A DNA stretch of 50,024 bases from Candidatus Zhuqueibacterota bacterium. Its GTDB lineage: Bacteria; Zhuqueibacterota; Zhuqueibacteria; Residuimicrobiales; Krinioviventaceae. The position numbers and the translations under genes were made by a program. The notes below the pieces were generated by a model. That model saw nothing but the letters and a program-made list of their open reading frames with translations, searched no databases and was not told the DNA's origin. The stretch spans positions 1-50,024 of the forward strand of contig JAFGJB010000028.1 of the NCBI GenBank assembly GCA_016929295.1, read 5' to 3'. Positions 16,078 through 23,729 of the stretch are shown here, piece by piece (the stretch's first letter is position 1; every line of letters begins with the position of its first letter).

Positions 16078-16443
16078 CTACATGCGATACTCAATGCCCA
16101 AATAGTCGGCGATCAAGCCATAGAGTCGGCCAAACTGGTCATCGTATTTTCTTCGCACACATCCGGCATGTTCAGAGATGCACTCGTTGGTCATACATCG
16201 CTGCAGGGGTTCCTTGCAGCCCGTTTCCAATTTATATTGTTCAACAGATTTGAGACGTTTCAGCATATCTGACTGAGAAAAATGCTCACCCCTGATGCGG
16301 ATGCCGATCTCAAGCGCTTTTTCCCAGATAAAATCATAAATCGGCGCAATGTCGTTCACCTCCACGCTGTCGAGCAAGGCGCCGGGTGACTGTCCCATGA
16401 GCAGGTAGCGAAGAAATTGCAGTTGTGTGCCGGGGGAAATCAT
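16078..16443 (-). CDS. Small four-cysteine protein of unknown function
   Basis: I do not recognise this 121-residue protein. It has no signal or membrane segment. The N-terminal half is mostly helical with amphipathic character. The C-terminal half carries four cysteines at 76, 83, 88 and 95 (spacing C-x6-C-x4-C-x6-C), which could bind zinc or an Fe-S cluster. It is the fourth gene of the PATAN/GTPase-like module, starting 6 bp after its neighbour's stop, so it probably works with the receiver proteins. It is not an obvious Roadblock/LC7 protein. Confidence 0.7.
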   Translation of the reverse strand: MISPGTQLQFLRYLLMGQSPGALLDSVEVNDIAPIYDFIWEKALEIGIRIRGEHFSQSDMLKRLKSVEQYKLETGCKEPLQRCMTNECISEHAGCVRRKYDDQFGRLYGLIADYLGIEYRM

Positions 16444-16449
16444 CGTCCT

Positions 16450-16962
16450 TCATTCCAAATGATTGATGAGAGAATCGATCAATATTTTTAAAACATCTTT
16501 GGCATTTGTCTTGTCCGTTGAATCCCATAGCGAGAAATAGAGCTTGGAAGATAGAGAAAAGCCTGATTCGTAGACAGCGCGATCGATATTGATCGGCATA
16601 CCGCCAATATCGCCGACGACAATGCCATGGCTCTCGACGTGACGAGACAATGTATTGAGCAGCTGCTGGACGCTGGTAAAGCCGTTTCCTTCGAACCAGT
16701 CATAAACCAGCACATAGCCTAACATTTTAGGTGCGACAAGATCCCAGGCAAAATCCATGTACTGCTCTTTTTCGCCGATACCATAGAAGAAGAGCTGCAG
16801 CTCATCGGTAATCTTGCTGCGTCCAAAAACAGTGCTGTTATTGGTGATGACCACTTCGTTGCACAGATGGGTGATGAAGCGTTTTTGCAGCGGCAGGGAA
16901 GGGCCTGCGACGACGATTTCACCAATTCGGTGCGTATCTTTTTGTACAGTTAAGAGGGACAT
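16450..16962 (-). CDS. Eroded small-GTPase-like protein without nucleotide-binding motifs
   Basis: The 170-residue protein follows the strand pattern of COG2229/MglA-type small GTPases: IGEIVVAGPS, LQLFFYGIGE, LGYVLVYDW, GIVVGDIGG, KLYFSLWDST and a terminal helix. The diagnostic residues are missing. The G1 loop reads GPSLPLQK (20-27) instead of GxxxxGK[ST], the DxxG of G3 is absent, and the G4 NKxD is replaced by GDIG. It is probably a nucleotide-blind scaffold or binding partner. The ATG at 16962 starts 1 bp after the upstream stop; a TTG at 16974 is also in frame. The homology is my reading of the pattern, not a search. Confidence 0.6.
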   Translation of the reverse strand: MSLLTVQKDTHRIGEIVVAGPSLPLQKRFITHLCNEVVITNNSTVFGRSKITDELQLFFYGIGEKEQYMDFAWDLVAPKMLGYVLVYDWFEGNGFTSVQQLLNTLSRHVESHGIVVGDIGGMPINIDRAVYESGFSLSSKLYFSLWDSTDKTNAKDVLKILIDSLINHLE

Positions 16963-16963
16963 T

Positions 16964-18172
16964 TCATCTGCCAAGTTTTTGTCGGATGAGCAACAGTTCT
17001 GCTTTTGTCAGTTGAATCTTGTTGGCGATCCGACTTTTTGCCACCATTGCGCCATCAACACTTTTTTCATTGTTATTCATTGATAATTGCAGGTCCGAAT
17101 TCTTTTCTGACTTGAGATTTCTCTGGAAAATTGAAAAAATATGCGAGTATGGGCTTTTTGCATTCCGATGAGCGCGGTCCAGAACAGGACGAAACGTCGC
17201 CGCCTTCTGGTTATCGTTTGGCTGACGGGCATCGGTCTTGATCAAAAGCCCTTTTTCCAATAACGATTTGATAACTTTTAATCCATCAAAATCGTCAAAA
17301 TCGCTCACATCAATGGCTTGCAGAATATTTTTCGGCTTGTGAAATTGACTGAGCATGGCGCGCTCCGCGTATGATAAAGCCTGGGCATCCTCGGTGCTCA
17401 CGGTTACGAGACAGGTGTGCAGAGATGGCAGCTCTCCGGTGACGCGGCGCCATTGGTCAATGACTTTAGCGCCTTCGCGAAAAAGAGAGTCGTTATCATC
17501 CTTGAGCGGGCCGGACATGCCGATCTCCTGAAACGTGACATTAAAAGTGCCTTCGATCCAGGTCAGCATGTGCAAATAGGCGCGTTCCACAGAGTCATAG
17601 TCTTCGACGACGGCATTGACAATTTTGCCTTTATTCACATAGATTTGACCATCCTTGTCGCCACGGTTCAGATGAATGATGCCCGACTTTTTTCCCAATT
17701 CCATTGTTTGAATCAGATCAATGAGATTCATTTCCCTCAAGCTCCCCCAAAATCCTCGCTCGACAGCCTTGGGCAACAGAGTTGTCGGTTTGAATTCCTG
17801 CATCAGGTTGATGACTCGTGCGGCAACTTCTTCCGGATAATATGGTTTGGGGACAAAGTCATCAATTTTCATCTCGAGCAGTTCGACTCGTTTTTTATAA
17901 TCCGTTTCCACTATTGTCAATAAAAGTGGAATTCGATGAGTTGAGTACTGATTTTTGACCTGGAGAAAAAAATCTTCGCTCTCTTTCCCCTCTCTCTTGA
18001 TATCAAAAATGATCAGATCGGGCCGATCAGTCAGGCAAAACTGAAAAGCCTCCTGAGCATTTTCAAGCAGAGTGACGTCATAAGCGCTGTCTTTCAAGAG
18101 CTGCGCCAATCTCTCGACATCGGCCGCTGCTTTGTCATAGATCAAAATTCGATGTACCTGCTGTTCATTCAC
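16964..18172 (-). CDS. Receiver-PATAN (DUF4388) signalling protein
   Basis: The 402-residue protein starts with a response-regulator receiver (about 7-122). Phosphoacceptor D57 is present, as are T86 and the switch Lys K109, but there is a single acidic pocket residue (D13). A PATAN/DUF4388 domain (about 141-215) follows, with FWGSLREMNLIDLIQTMELGKKSGIIHL and GQIYVNKGKIVNAVVEDY. A winged-helix-like stretch and a low-complexity C-terminus of about 80 residues complete it. PATAN is an interaction module seen in bacterial signalling with two-component and GTPase partners. Its GTG start overlaps the upstream gene's stop by 4 bp (GTGA), implying translational coupling. No histidine kinase is in the window. 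Confidence 0.85.
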   Translation of the reverse strand: MNEQQVHRILIYDKAAADVERLAQLLKDSAYDVTLLENAQEAFQFCLTDRPDLIIFDIKREGKESEDFFLQVKNQYSTHRIPLLLTIVETDYKKRVELLEMKIDDFVPKPYYPEEVAARVINLMQEFKPTTLLPKAVERGFWGSLREMNLIDLIQTMELGKKSGIIHLNRGDKDGQIYVNKGKIVNAVVEDYDSVERAYLHMLTWIEGTFNVTFQEIGMSGPLKDDNDSLFREGAKVIDQWRRVTGELPSLHTCLVTVSTEDAQALSYAERAMLSQFHKPKNILQAIDVSDFDDFDGLKVIKSLLEKGLLIKTDARQPNDNQKAATFRPVLDRAHRNAKSPYSHIFSIFQRNLKSEKNSDLQLSMNNNEKSVDGAMVAKSRIANKIQLTKAELLLIRQKLGR

Positions 18173-19926
18173 CTGGCAATAATTCTCTCGGAATTCTTTT
18201 CCATAGCAAAGTCATGTTGTCCGTGCAGTTCATTCAACAATGTGAACAAGACACGACGACAGCTATTCTCGTCAATACCGGATATAAATCGCAAGAGGTG
18301 ATTTTCATCCAGGCCCAGATTCTCTCGGACGTGCTGTGACTCGAAATCGCTCTTCCCCCTCTGTTTGGCGATGACGAGAACGGGGCCGGTCAATTGCTGG
18401 CATAATGATTTAAAAAGATAACGATGATAGCTCCAGCTCACCTGATCGAGATCGATTAAAAAGATATAGCCAAGGGCTTTTTCTTTAAAATATTCAAGTA
18501 TCGTTGAAAATTGCTCACTAGGATTCAAGCTCAGGACGTGGAGTTGATCGCCGCCGCGAAAATTCACCGTGCCGTGATAAATGGTCTTTGCGGCAGGCAT
18601 ATTTATTTCCTCGGGCGCGCTGGCCGTGAGCATGGAGATAAAATCCTTATTGTTCTGATTTTCGGTGCTCAACAGGATGACATGTGTTTTATCGTCCGTC
18701 GCGGCGATATTGTCCATTTCTTTTCGAGAACCGGCAAGGACGTCACCATTTTTTCCCCGATAGCTTTTTTGCATGCCGCTCAAATGAGGCTCCCTGTCAT
18801 CTTCCGGCAGCTCGGAACGGTACGCCTTGTGGGGAAAATTGTCGGGGGCAATTTTATCGATCTCGCGATCCGGATCAAAAGGCAGCTGATCGCTTTGTTC
18901 AACGAATGAGTCTTGATCAAATTCGGCAAATTCCTCGTCGGCTTCGCTTTTGAATTGCACCGGTTTTTCAACCGAAAAATCTTTCAATACATGTAAAAAG
19001 CCAAGCTTGTACAGCTTGACAATTCGTTTCAAAGTGACTATTTCATTTTCATGGCTGTCATCAATTATTCTTCCAAGAGATCGTTCACCATCAAAAAGTT
19101 TCATAAACTCTTTGAGCTCCAGGTTCATGTCTTTCTGGGCAATGATCTTTTTGAAATTGGCGGTGGTGATCACAACGGCATCCAGTGAAGGCAGTTGTTT
19201 TAATAATTCATTTCTCAAATCCATTCGTTTGGCTCCTTGCAGTAAAAGCCCCATATTGCTTATCGTAAATTCGTCCTCAACCTGAACTTCAGCGAATACC
19301 ATGGAAAATCGTCCGCGATTCCAGTAGATCATTTTATAAAAGGCATCTTCGGCGCGCAATGATTCTGTCGCAGCGCTCAGGATGCGTCCGCGATTGAAGA
19401 CAATTTGCCCGCTGTGGCCATTTTCGTTATTCAGGCTCAAGATGCCGGTCTTTTTTTCCGATCCCAAAACCTCAATCAGATCAATGACGGGCAAATCTTC
19501 CAGCCGACCGTTGAATTTATTGTCGCTCTCAACTTGCATGTCCCGGCAGGACTCTAGCCGATTCTGCACCATATTGACACGAGCGACAATTTCGCTCACA
19601 TGTACTGGTTTGACGATGAAATCTTTTGCGCCCAGCTTCAGACTTTTGACCCGATTCCAGACATCGCTTTTTATTGAGAGAAATATGACGTGGGTCAAAT
19701 CATTGTTGGAATGTCGCTGTATTTCCTTGAGAAGTTGATAGCCATCAATACTGGGTGCGCTCAGTTCCGCGAGGACAATGTCGAAGGGATGGGTGTTGAG
19801 AAGGGCCAGCGCTTCGTCGTTACTCATAGCGGTGGCAACCATATATGACACTGCCTGGAAGTTCATCTCTAGAACTTTGAGATTTTTGCGATCACCATCG
19901 ACCAGGAGTATTCGTCGCTTATTCAT
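18169..19926 (-). CDS. Pseudo-receiver-PATAN-GTPase-like tripartite signalling protein
   Basis: From the ATG at 19926 the product has 585 residues. It has a receiver-like domain (1-125), a PATAN domain (about 138-213: FNGRLEDLPVIDLIEVLG, GQIVFNRGRILSAA), the typical helical LFDGERSLGRIIDD segment (about 278-312), an acidic linker (about 320-405), and a C-terminal domain with the COG2229-like GTPase strand pattern (about 413-570). The phosphoacceptor is Glu (E54 in DIVLAEL) while K106 is retained, so it cannot be phosphorylated normally and may mimic the active state. The C-terminal domain has lost GxxxxGK[ST], DxxG and NKxD. The upstream in-frame codons to 19995 overlap the terminator and are rejected. 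It heads the module; only about 46 bp separates it from that terminator. Confidence 0.8.
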   Translation of the reverse strand: MNKRRILLVDGDRKNLKVLEMNFQAVSYMVATAMSNDEALALLNTHPFDIVLAELSAPSIDGYQLLKEIQRHSNNDLTHVIFLSIKSDVWNRVKSLKLGAKDFIVKPVHVSEIVARVNMVQNRLESCRDMQVESDNKFNGRLEDLPVIDLIEVLGSEKKTGILSLNNENGHSGQIVFNRGRILSAATESLRAEDAFYKMIYWNRGRFSMVFAEVQVEDEFTISNMGLLLQGAKRMDLRNELLKQLPSLDAVVITTANFKKIIAQKDMNLELKEFMKLFDGERSLGRIIDDSHENEIVTLKRIVKLYKLGFLHVLKDFSVEKPVQFKSEADEEFAEFDQDSFVEQSDQLPFDPDREIDKIAPDNFPHKAYRSELPEDDREPHLSGMQKSYRGKNGDVLAGSRKEMDNIAATDDKTHVILLSTENQNNKDFISMLTASAPEEINMPAAKTIYHGTVNFRGGDQLHVLSLNPSEQFSTILEYFKEKALGYIFLIDLDQVSWSYHRYLFKSLCQQLTGPVLVIAKQRGKSDFESQHVRENLGLDENHLLRFISGIDENSCRRVLFTLLNELHGQHDFAMEKNSERIIAR

Positions 19927-19973
19927 AACAACTAAAACGCAATTGAGTGGGCCTCTCATTTCCAAAAATTTAC

Positions 19974-20003
19974 AAAAAAAAAGCCGGACGTGCATCCGGC
20001 TTT
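19974..20003 (-). terminator. Rho-independent terminator after the anti-sigma-like gene
   Basis: Reading on the minus strand, an AAAGCCGGA/TCCGGCTTT stem (19995-20003 pairing with 19981-19988, 6-nt loop) is followed by nine T residues (the A-run at 19974-19982). It lies 24 bp past the stop of the gene at 20027 and just before the PATAN module. Confidence 0.88.
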
Positions 20004-20026
20004 ATGAAAATATGAGAAATTTGTAT

Positions 20027-20701
20027 TTATAGAGAAGAAATGGACTTGAAAATGCACTCATATCTATTTTCGGATGCCGTTGCTTTTTTCTGCTTTTCTT
20101 TGAAATAGATCACTTTATCGCCAAGGTCTTCGATCTCCATTAGTGGAATCTGGGACACACCTGCTCGACTAAAAACAGCGGTTTTTGATTTGCCGGGCAA
20201 TTGCAGCTCCCAGCCGTCAATATTGTCGCCGTCTTCGTGCCACAAATAAAGGAGCAGTTTATCGCACGCCTTGTCCGTCATCGCGCGAATGGCAATGCTG
20301 TCTTTCGGCAAGGATCTGGGATCGAAATCTGCCAGTTTGCTATCCTTTCCCGCTCCTGTGCCGTTTGCCGTGAACAGAACCTTCGTCTTATAAGGGAGCG
20401 CCGTCGGTTTTTTGTCGGTTTTCAACGGTTCGCAAACGACCAGGCCATACTTTGTTTCTTTATCGCGAATTTTTTTTGCCAGGTCCAGAGCCTTGTTTGT
20501 CACCGGTTTGTTCACTTGCTCATTCAAGTGCTTATAGATGCCTTCCAGCTCCTGGTATTTTTTGCGGCATCTTGCACATTGCTGCAGATGAACTCGCGCT
20601 TTCCGTTTTTCACCCTCGCTCAGGTTCACGTCCAGGCACAACAGTTCTATGAGGTTATCATACGGACAACCTTCCAGCGTCGTTTCTTCTTTTTTCATCA
20701 T
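20027..20701 (-). CDS. Zinc-finger anti-sigma-factor-like protein
   Basis: The 224-residue soluble protein carries a ZAS (anti-sigma zinc finger) signature near its N-terminus: H38-x3-C42-x2-C45, with C12 or C22 as the probable fourth ligand. The surrounding helices (LSEGEKRKARVHLQQCARCRKK) are typical of zf-HC2 anti-sigma factors. No membrane segment follows, so it would be a cytosolic type. The middle and C-terminal parts (about 95-224) are mixed strand-rich and unrecognised. The gene follows the 361-residue gene by 103 bp and ends at a strong terminator, so the two probably form a unit. A partner sigma factor is inferred, not shown. Confidence 0.72.
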   Translation of the reverse strand: MMKKEETTLEGCPYDNLIELLCLDVNLSEGEKRKARVHLQQCARCRKKYQELEGIYKHLNEQVNKPVTNKALDLAKKIRDKETKYGLVVCEPLKTDKKPTALPYKTKVLFTANGTGAGKDSKLADFDPRSLPKDSIAIRAMTDKACDKLLLYLWHEDGDNIDGWELQLPGKSKTAVFSRAGVSQIPLMEIEDLGDKVIYFKEKQKKATASENRYECIFKSISSL

Positions 20702-20804
20702 ACGCAGATATTTTTGCCAAAGTGACTGTTTAGTTTGCTTCGCTGTCTTTCTTTCTTAAAGCTAACCTAACATACTGGCAAAAAATGAATAGTACGGAAA
20801 ATTT

Positions 20805-21890
20805 TTACATTAATTCTTTCAAATGTTTCCGAAATTCCTTTTTTGCCACTTTGGCAAGATACTCGAACACCGACCGCTCATTCTGTCGATATTCCCTCTG
20901 CGTTAAATCAGGCAGGTAGTGTCTCAGGTTACGAAAATAGGAAGAATTATCTTTCTTTTGAATGAGGTCATTCAATACGTCACGTAAGGCTTTGGTATAA
21001 ATATCTGCACGTTCCATGTCCAGCTTCTCTGAACGCAAGTATTGCGAATTTATTTTCTTCCTGACTTTTTCCATCACCACATCGATATAACCTTCGATCT
21101 CTTTTGTCTCCAGTTCATCGAGCGGCGTTGGCATCATTTCATCTGCGGATAATTTGTCCTTGACAGCATTAAATTTTACTCGGCGTATGAGTTTGACGAT
21201 GGTTTCGATGGGTAAAAAGTTTTGGTATTCATCAAATTCGTGCACGGTTTTCAGCAGTTTCCGAATCGAACTCGACACTGAATCGGAGGGGCTGTATATA
21301 TCGATGAAACGGGTATGCAAGAGATCTTCCGGAATGGGAGGTTGTTTCCGTCTAAGATAGTCGGCTATCAGCTCGGCATCAACCGGCTCGTCTTTTTCCA
21401 GCTCCAGTCCGTTTTTATAAAAGACAAATTCCTTGCCCAGGTCGACAAAGCTTTGCAGCTTTTCGGATGTCCGGATGGCCACTTTGATATTTCTGACGAT
21501 CTTGGCGCCCTCGGGATCGCGCTCCCGAAAAATGCGTGACAGCTCTTGCTTTGTCTTGCGAACGACCAATCGCCGCGTCAGGATCAAGACATCTGCATTG
21601 GTGATGTTTTCAAACTCTTCATACTTTGGCTCATAATATTTCACCAGCTGCGGAAATTTCCCGTCCCCATCGCCGCTGAAAAGCTCGGCAATACAATCGA
21701 CGGCGAGATCTGCCAACTCGACATCCGTGTCCACGCGTTCGCCGGAAATTCTCTTGCCGATGATCTCCTGATATTTCAAATAACCGAGAGATATCTTTTG
21801 AGTGAGATTTATGAATTCAACCAACTGAGCCTGGCAATAAGTCCCTGCGCATATATCTCGAACCAATTGTGCTAAACCATTCTTCTCCAT
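20805..21890 (-). CDS. Uncharacterised helical protein, possible sigma-like partner
   Basis: The 361-residue soluble protein is largely helical and very charged. I do not recognise a family. The N-terminal half contains LAVDCIAELFSGDGDGKFPQLVKYY, reminiscent of the core helix of sigma region 2 but too weak to claim. The C-terminus (about 325-361, TQREYRQNERSVFEYLAKVAKKEFRKHL) is basic and amphipathic. Pairing with a downstream ZAS protein is the main reason to consider a divergent sigma-type regulator. The ATG at 21890 is preferred; codons further upstream to 21923 give no conserved extension. An alternative is a nucleic-acid-binding or regulatory protein unrelated to sigma factors. Confidence 0.6.
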   Translation of the reverse strand: MEKNGLAQLVRDICAGTYCQAQLVEFINLTQKISLGYLKYQEIIGKRISGERVDTDVELADLAVDCIAELFSGDGDGKFPQLVKYYEPKYEEFENITNADVLILTRRLVVRKTKQELSRIFRERDPEGAKIVRNIKVAIRTSEKLQSFVDLGKEFVFYKNGLELEKDEPVDAELIADYLRRKQPPIPEDLLHTRFIDIYSPSDSVSSSIRKLLKTVHEFDEYQNFLPIETIVKLIRRVKFNAVKDKLSADEMMPTPLDELETKEIEGYIDVVMEKVRKKINSQYLRSEKLDMERADIYTKALRDVLNDLIQKKDNSSYFRNLRHYLPDLTQREYRQNERSVFEYLAKVAKKEFRKHLKELM

Positions 21891-22169
21891 ATTTCCCGTT
21901 CGACTTGATAATCCAGCTGTCAACTATCCCGCGTATCATTACTTTGAAGGTTCCTCGCCACATTCACCATTGACAGCTATTTTTGCGGGCCATCTGAAAT
22001 GCATTCCACTCAAGGAACTGGGCATTTCTGATATCTGGCTTCAAGCAAAATACATACCATTTTCTCAGAATGAAAATTGAGCTAACTCCTTAATAATCGT
22101 AGGGAAAACCGGAGGGTATTGCTAGAGTGTAACAAAAAGTATGTGCATCATCGAAACAGTGTATCGCCC
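21891..22169. other. Intergenic stretch without a recognised gene
   Basis: The gap between the 361-residue gene and the NtrC-type regulator holds no reading frame with coding character, no RNA gene and no repeat that I can see. The only firm element is the terminator at its lower-strand 5' side (22170-22204). The promoter of the 361-residue gene should lie here, but I cannot pick it. Confidence 0.5.
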
Positions 22170-22204
22170 TAAAACAAAACGGGCGAACCAAGGTCCGCCC
22201 GTTC
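22170..22204 (-). terminator. Rho-independent terminator after the NtrC-family gene
   Basis: On the minus strand an AACGGGCG/CGCCCGTT stem (22196-22203 with 22178-22185; 10-nt loop) is followed by the T-rich run TTTTGTTTTA. It lies about 25 bp past the stop at 22229. Confidence 0.82.
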
Positions 22205-22228
22205 ACCGCAAAACGTGCTGTATAACTC

Positions 22229-23614
22229 TTAGCTGCTTTTAACCATCGGAAGCCCGTATTTTTTTGCCTTGCGATAGATGGTTGCTCTGCCGATGCCTAA
22301 CTGTTTCGCGGTTTTTGAAATATTTCCTTCACATTCCAGGAGAGCTTGACGCAATGCCTGTTCTTCCAATTTCTCAATCCAGCTCGCGAGTGTATTGTCA
22401 GATTCGTAAATTCTTTTTTCACCCAGAGAACGAACGGCCGGCGGCAAGTCCTTTGCGCTGATCTCTGGCCCATTTGCCAAAACAACGGCCCTCTCCATGG
22501 CGTTTTCCAACTCGCGCACATTGCCGGGCCAACTATATGCCATCAGCAGCTCCAAAGAATCCGAAGATATGCCTTTGATCTCCTTCCCCTCTTGCTCATT
22601 GTATTTTTGCAGAAAATGAGCCGCTAACAGGGGTATATCATCTTTGCGCTCGCGCAAGGATGGCAATTTTATCGGAAACACGGAGATTCGATAGTATAAA
22701 TCCTCTCGGAATCCACCATCTTTCATCTCCTCTTCCAGATCTTTATTCGTCGCCGAGATGACGCGAACGTTGACTTTAATCAATTCACTGCCGCCGACGC
22801 GCTCAAATTCTCTTTCCTGCAAAATGCGCAATATCTTGGATTGCGTCGCCGGGGTCATGAGGCCTATTTCATCGAGAAATATGGTGCCGCCATCGGCCTG
22901 CTCAAACTTGCCAATTCGACGACCGGATGCGCCGGTGAACGAGCCCTTCTCATGGCCGAACAATTCGCTCTCGAGCAAAGACTCCGGAAGAGCGGAGCAG
23001 TTCACCGCAACAAATGGCTTGTTGGCGCGGGCCTTGGAGTGATAGTGAATGGCGCGTGCAATTAATTCCTTACCCGTGCCGCTTTCGCCCTGAATTAACA
23101 CCGTAACATTGCTGTCCACCACCTTCTCGACGGCCTTGAAAGCATCCTGCATGACACCACTTTGACCGACAATATTCGTAAATGTGTATTTGTTTTTCAG
23201 CTCGGAGCGAAGCTCACTCACCTCTCTTTGCAGAGAACTGTTGATCAAAGCGTTCTGAACCGTGACTAACAATCTGTCGCGCGCAAAAGGTTTGGTCAAG
23301 AAATCATATGCGCCCAGCTTCATCGAATTCACCGCTCGCTCGATGGTGCCATGCGCCGTCATCATGACGACGGGAATCCGCGGATCTTCTTCCTTGATTC
23401 GCTTCAAAGTCTCTATGCCGTCTATACCCGGCATCTGAATGTCAATCAAACACAGATCAGGTATGTCCTCCTTGATCAACTTGAGGCAGGCTTCTCCGCT
23501 CAGCGCCGTGTTCATATCATATTTTCGCTCTTTGCGCAGACTCGCTTCTATCATTTTGCATATGTTCTTGTCATCATCGACAATCAATATTTGTGGTCTT
23601 TTTTTCTCTTCCAA
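22229..23614 (-). CDS. NtrC-family sigma54-dependent response regulator
   Basis: The 461-residue protein has a receiver domain (about 8-120, acidic pocket DDD, phosphoacceptor D in LCLIDIQMP, switch K in DFLTKP). A sigma54-activating AAA+ domain (about 145-375) follows, with Walker A GESGTGKE, GSFTGA (variant of GAFTGA, contacts sigma54), LDEIG and an R-finger region. A Fis-type helix-turn-helix (about 420-456, NISKTAKQLGIGRATIYRKAKKYGL) ends it. A TTG start with GGAGA about 7 nt upstream is used. No histidine kinase is adjacent, so the partner is unknown. A terminator follows. Confidence 0.94.
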   Translation of the reverse strand: MEEKKRPQILIVDDDKNICKMIEASLRKERKYDMNTALSGEACLKLIKEDIPDLCLIDIQMPGIDGIETLKRIKEEDPRIPVVMMTAHGTIERAVNSMKLGAYDFLTKPFARDRLLVTVQNALINSSLQREVSELRSELKNKYTFTNIVGQSGVMQDAFKAVEKVVDSNVTVLIQGESGTGKELIARAIHYHSKARANKPFVAVNCSALPESLLESELFGHEKGSFTGASGRRIGKFEQADGGTIFLDEIGLMTPATQSKILRILQEREFERVGGSELIKVNVRVISATNKDLEEEMKDGGFREDLYYRISVFPIKLPSLRERKDDIPLLAAHFLQKYNEQEGKEIKGISSDSLELLMAYSWPGNVRELENAMERAVVLANGPEISAKDLPPAVRSLGEKRIYESDNTLASWIEKLEEQALRQALLECEGNISKTAKQLGIGRATIYRKAKKYGLPMVKSS

Positions 23615-23729
23615 GGTCTTGTCTCCAATTAAAACAAGTCTGTATACATTGAAAAAATATTTTACAGTAAGATATTAAGAAATACCAAATTAATACGCAA
23701 GAACTTTTTTGTATAATACTGAGACACTT

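Noticed and set aside
19927-19972. Sigma54-like GG...GC element before the PATAN operon
   Set aside because: The GG and GC pairs are separated by 11 nt instead of the required 10, and the -24 box is otherwise poor.
20702-20804. Sigma54-like TTGGCA...CTGCG element before the anti-sigma-like gene
   Set aside because: Again an 11-nt spacing between GG and GC and no good TTGCA half.
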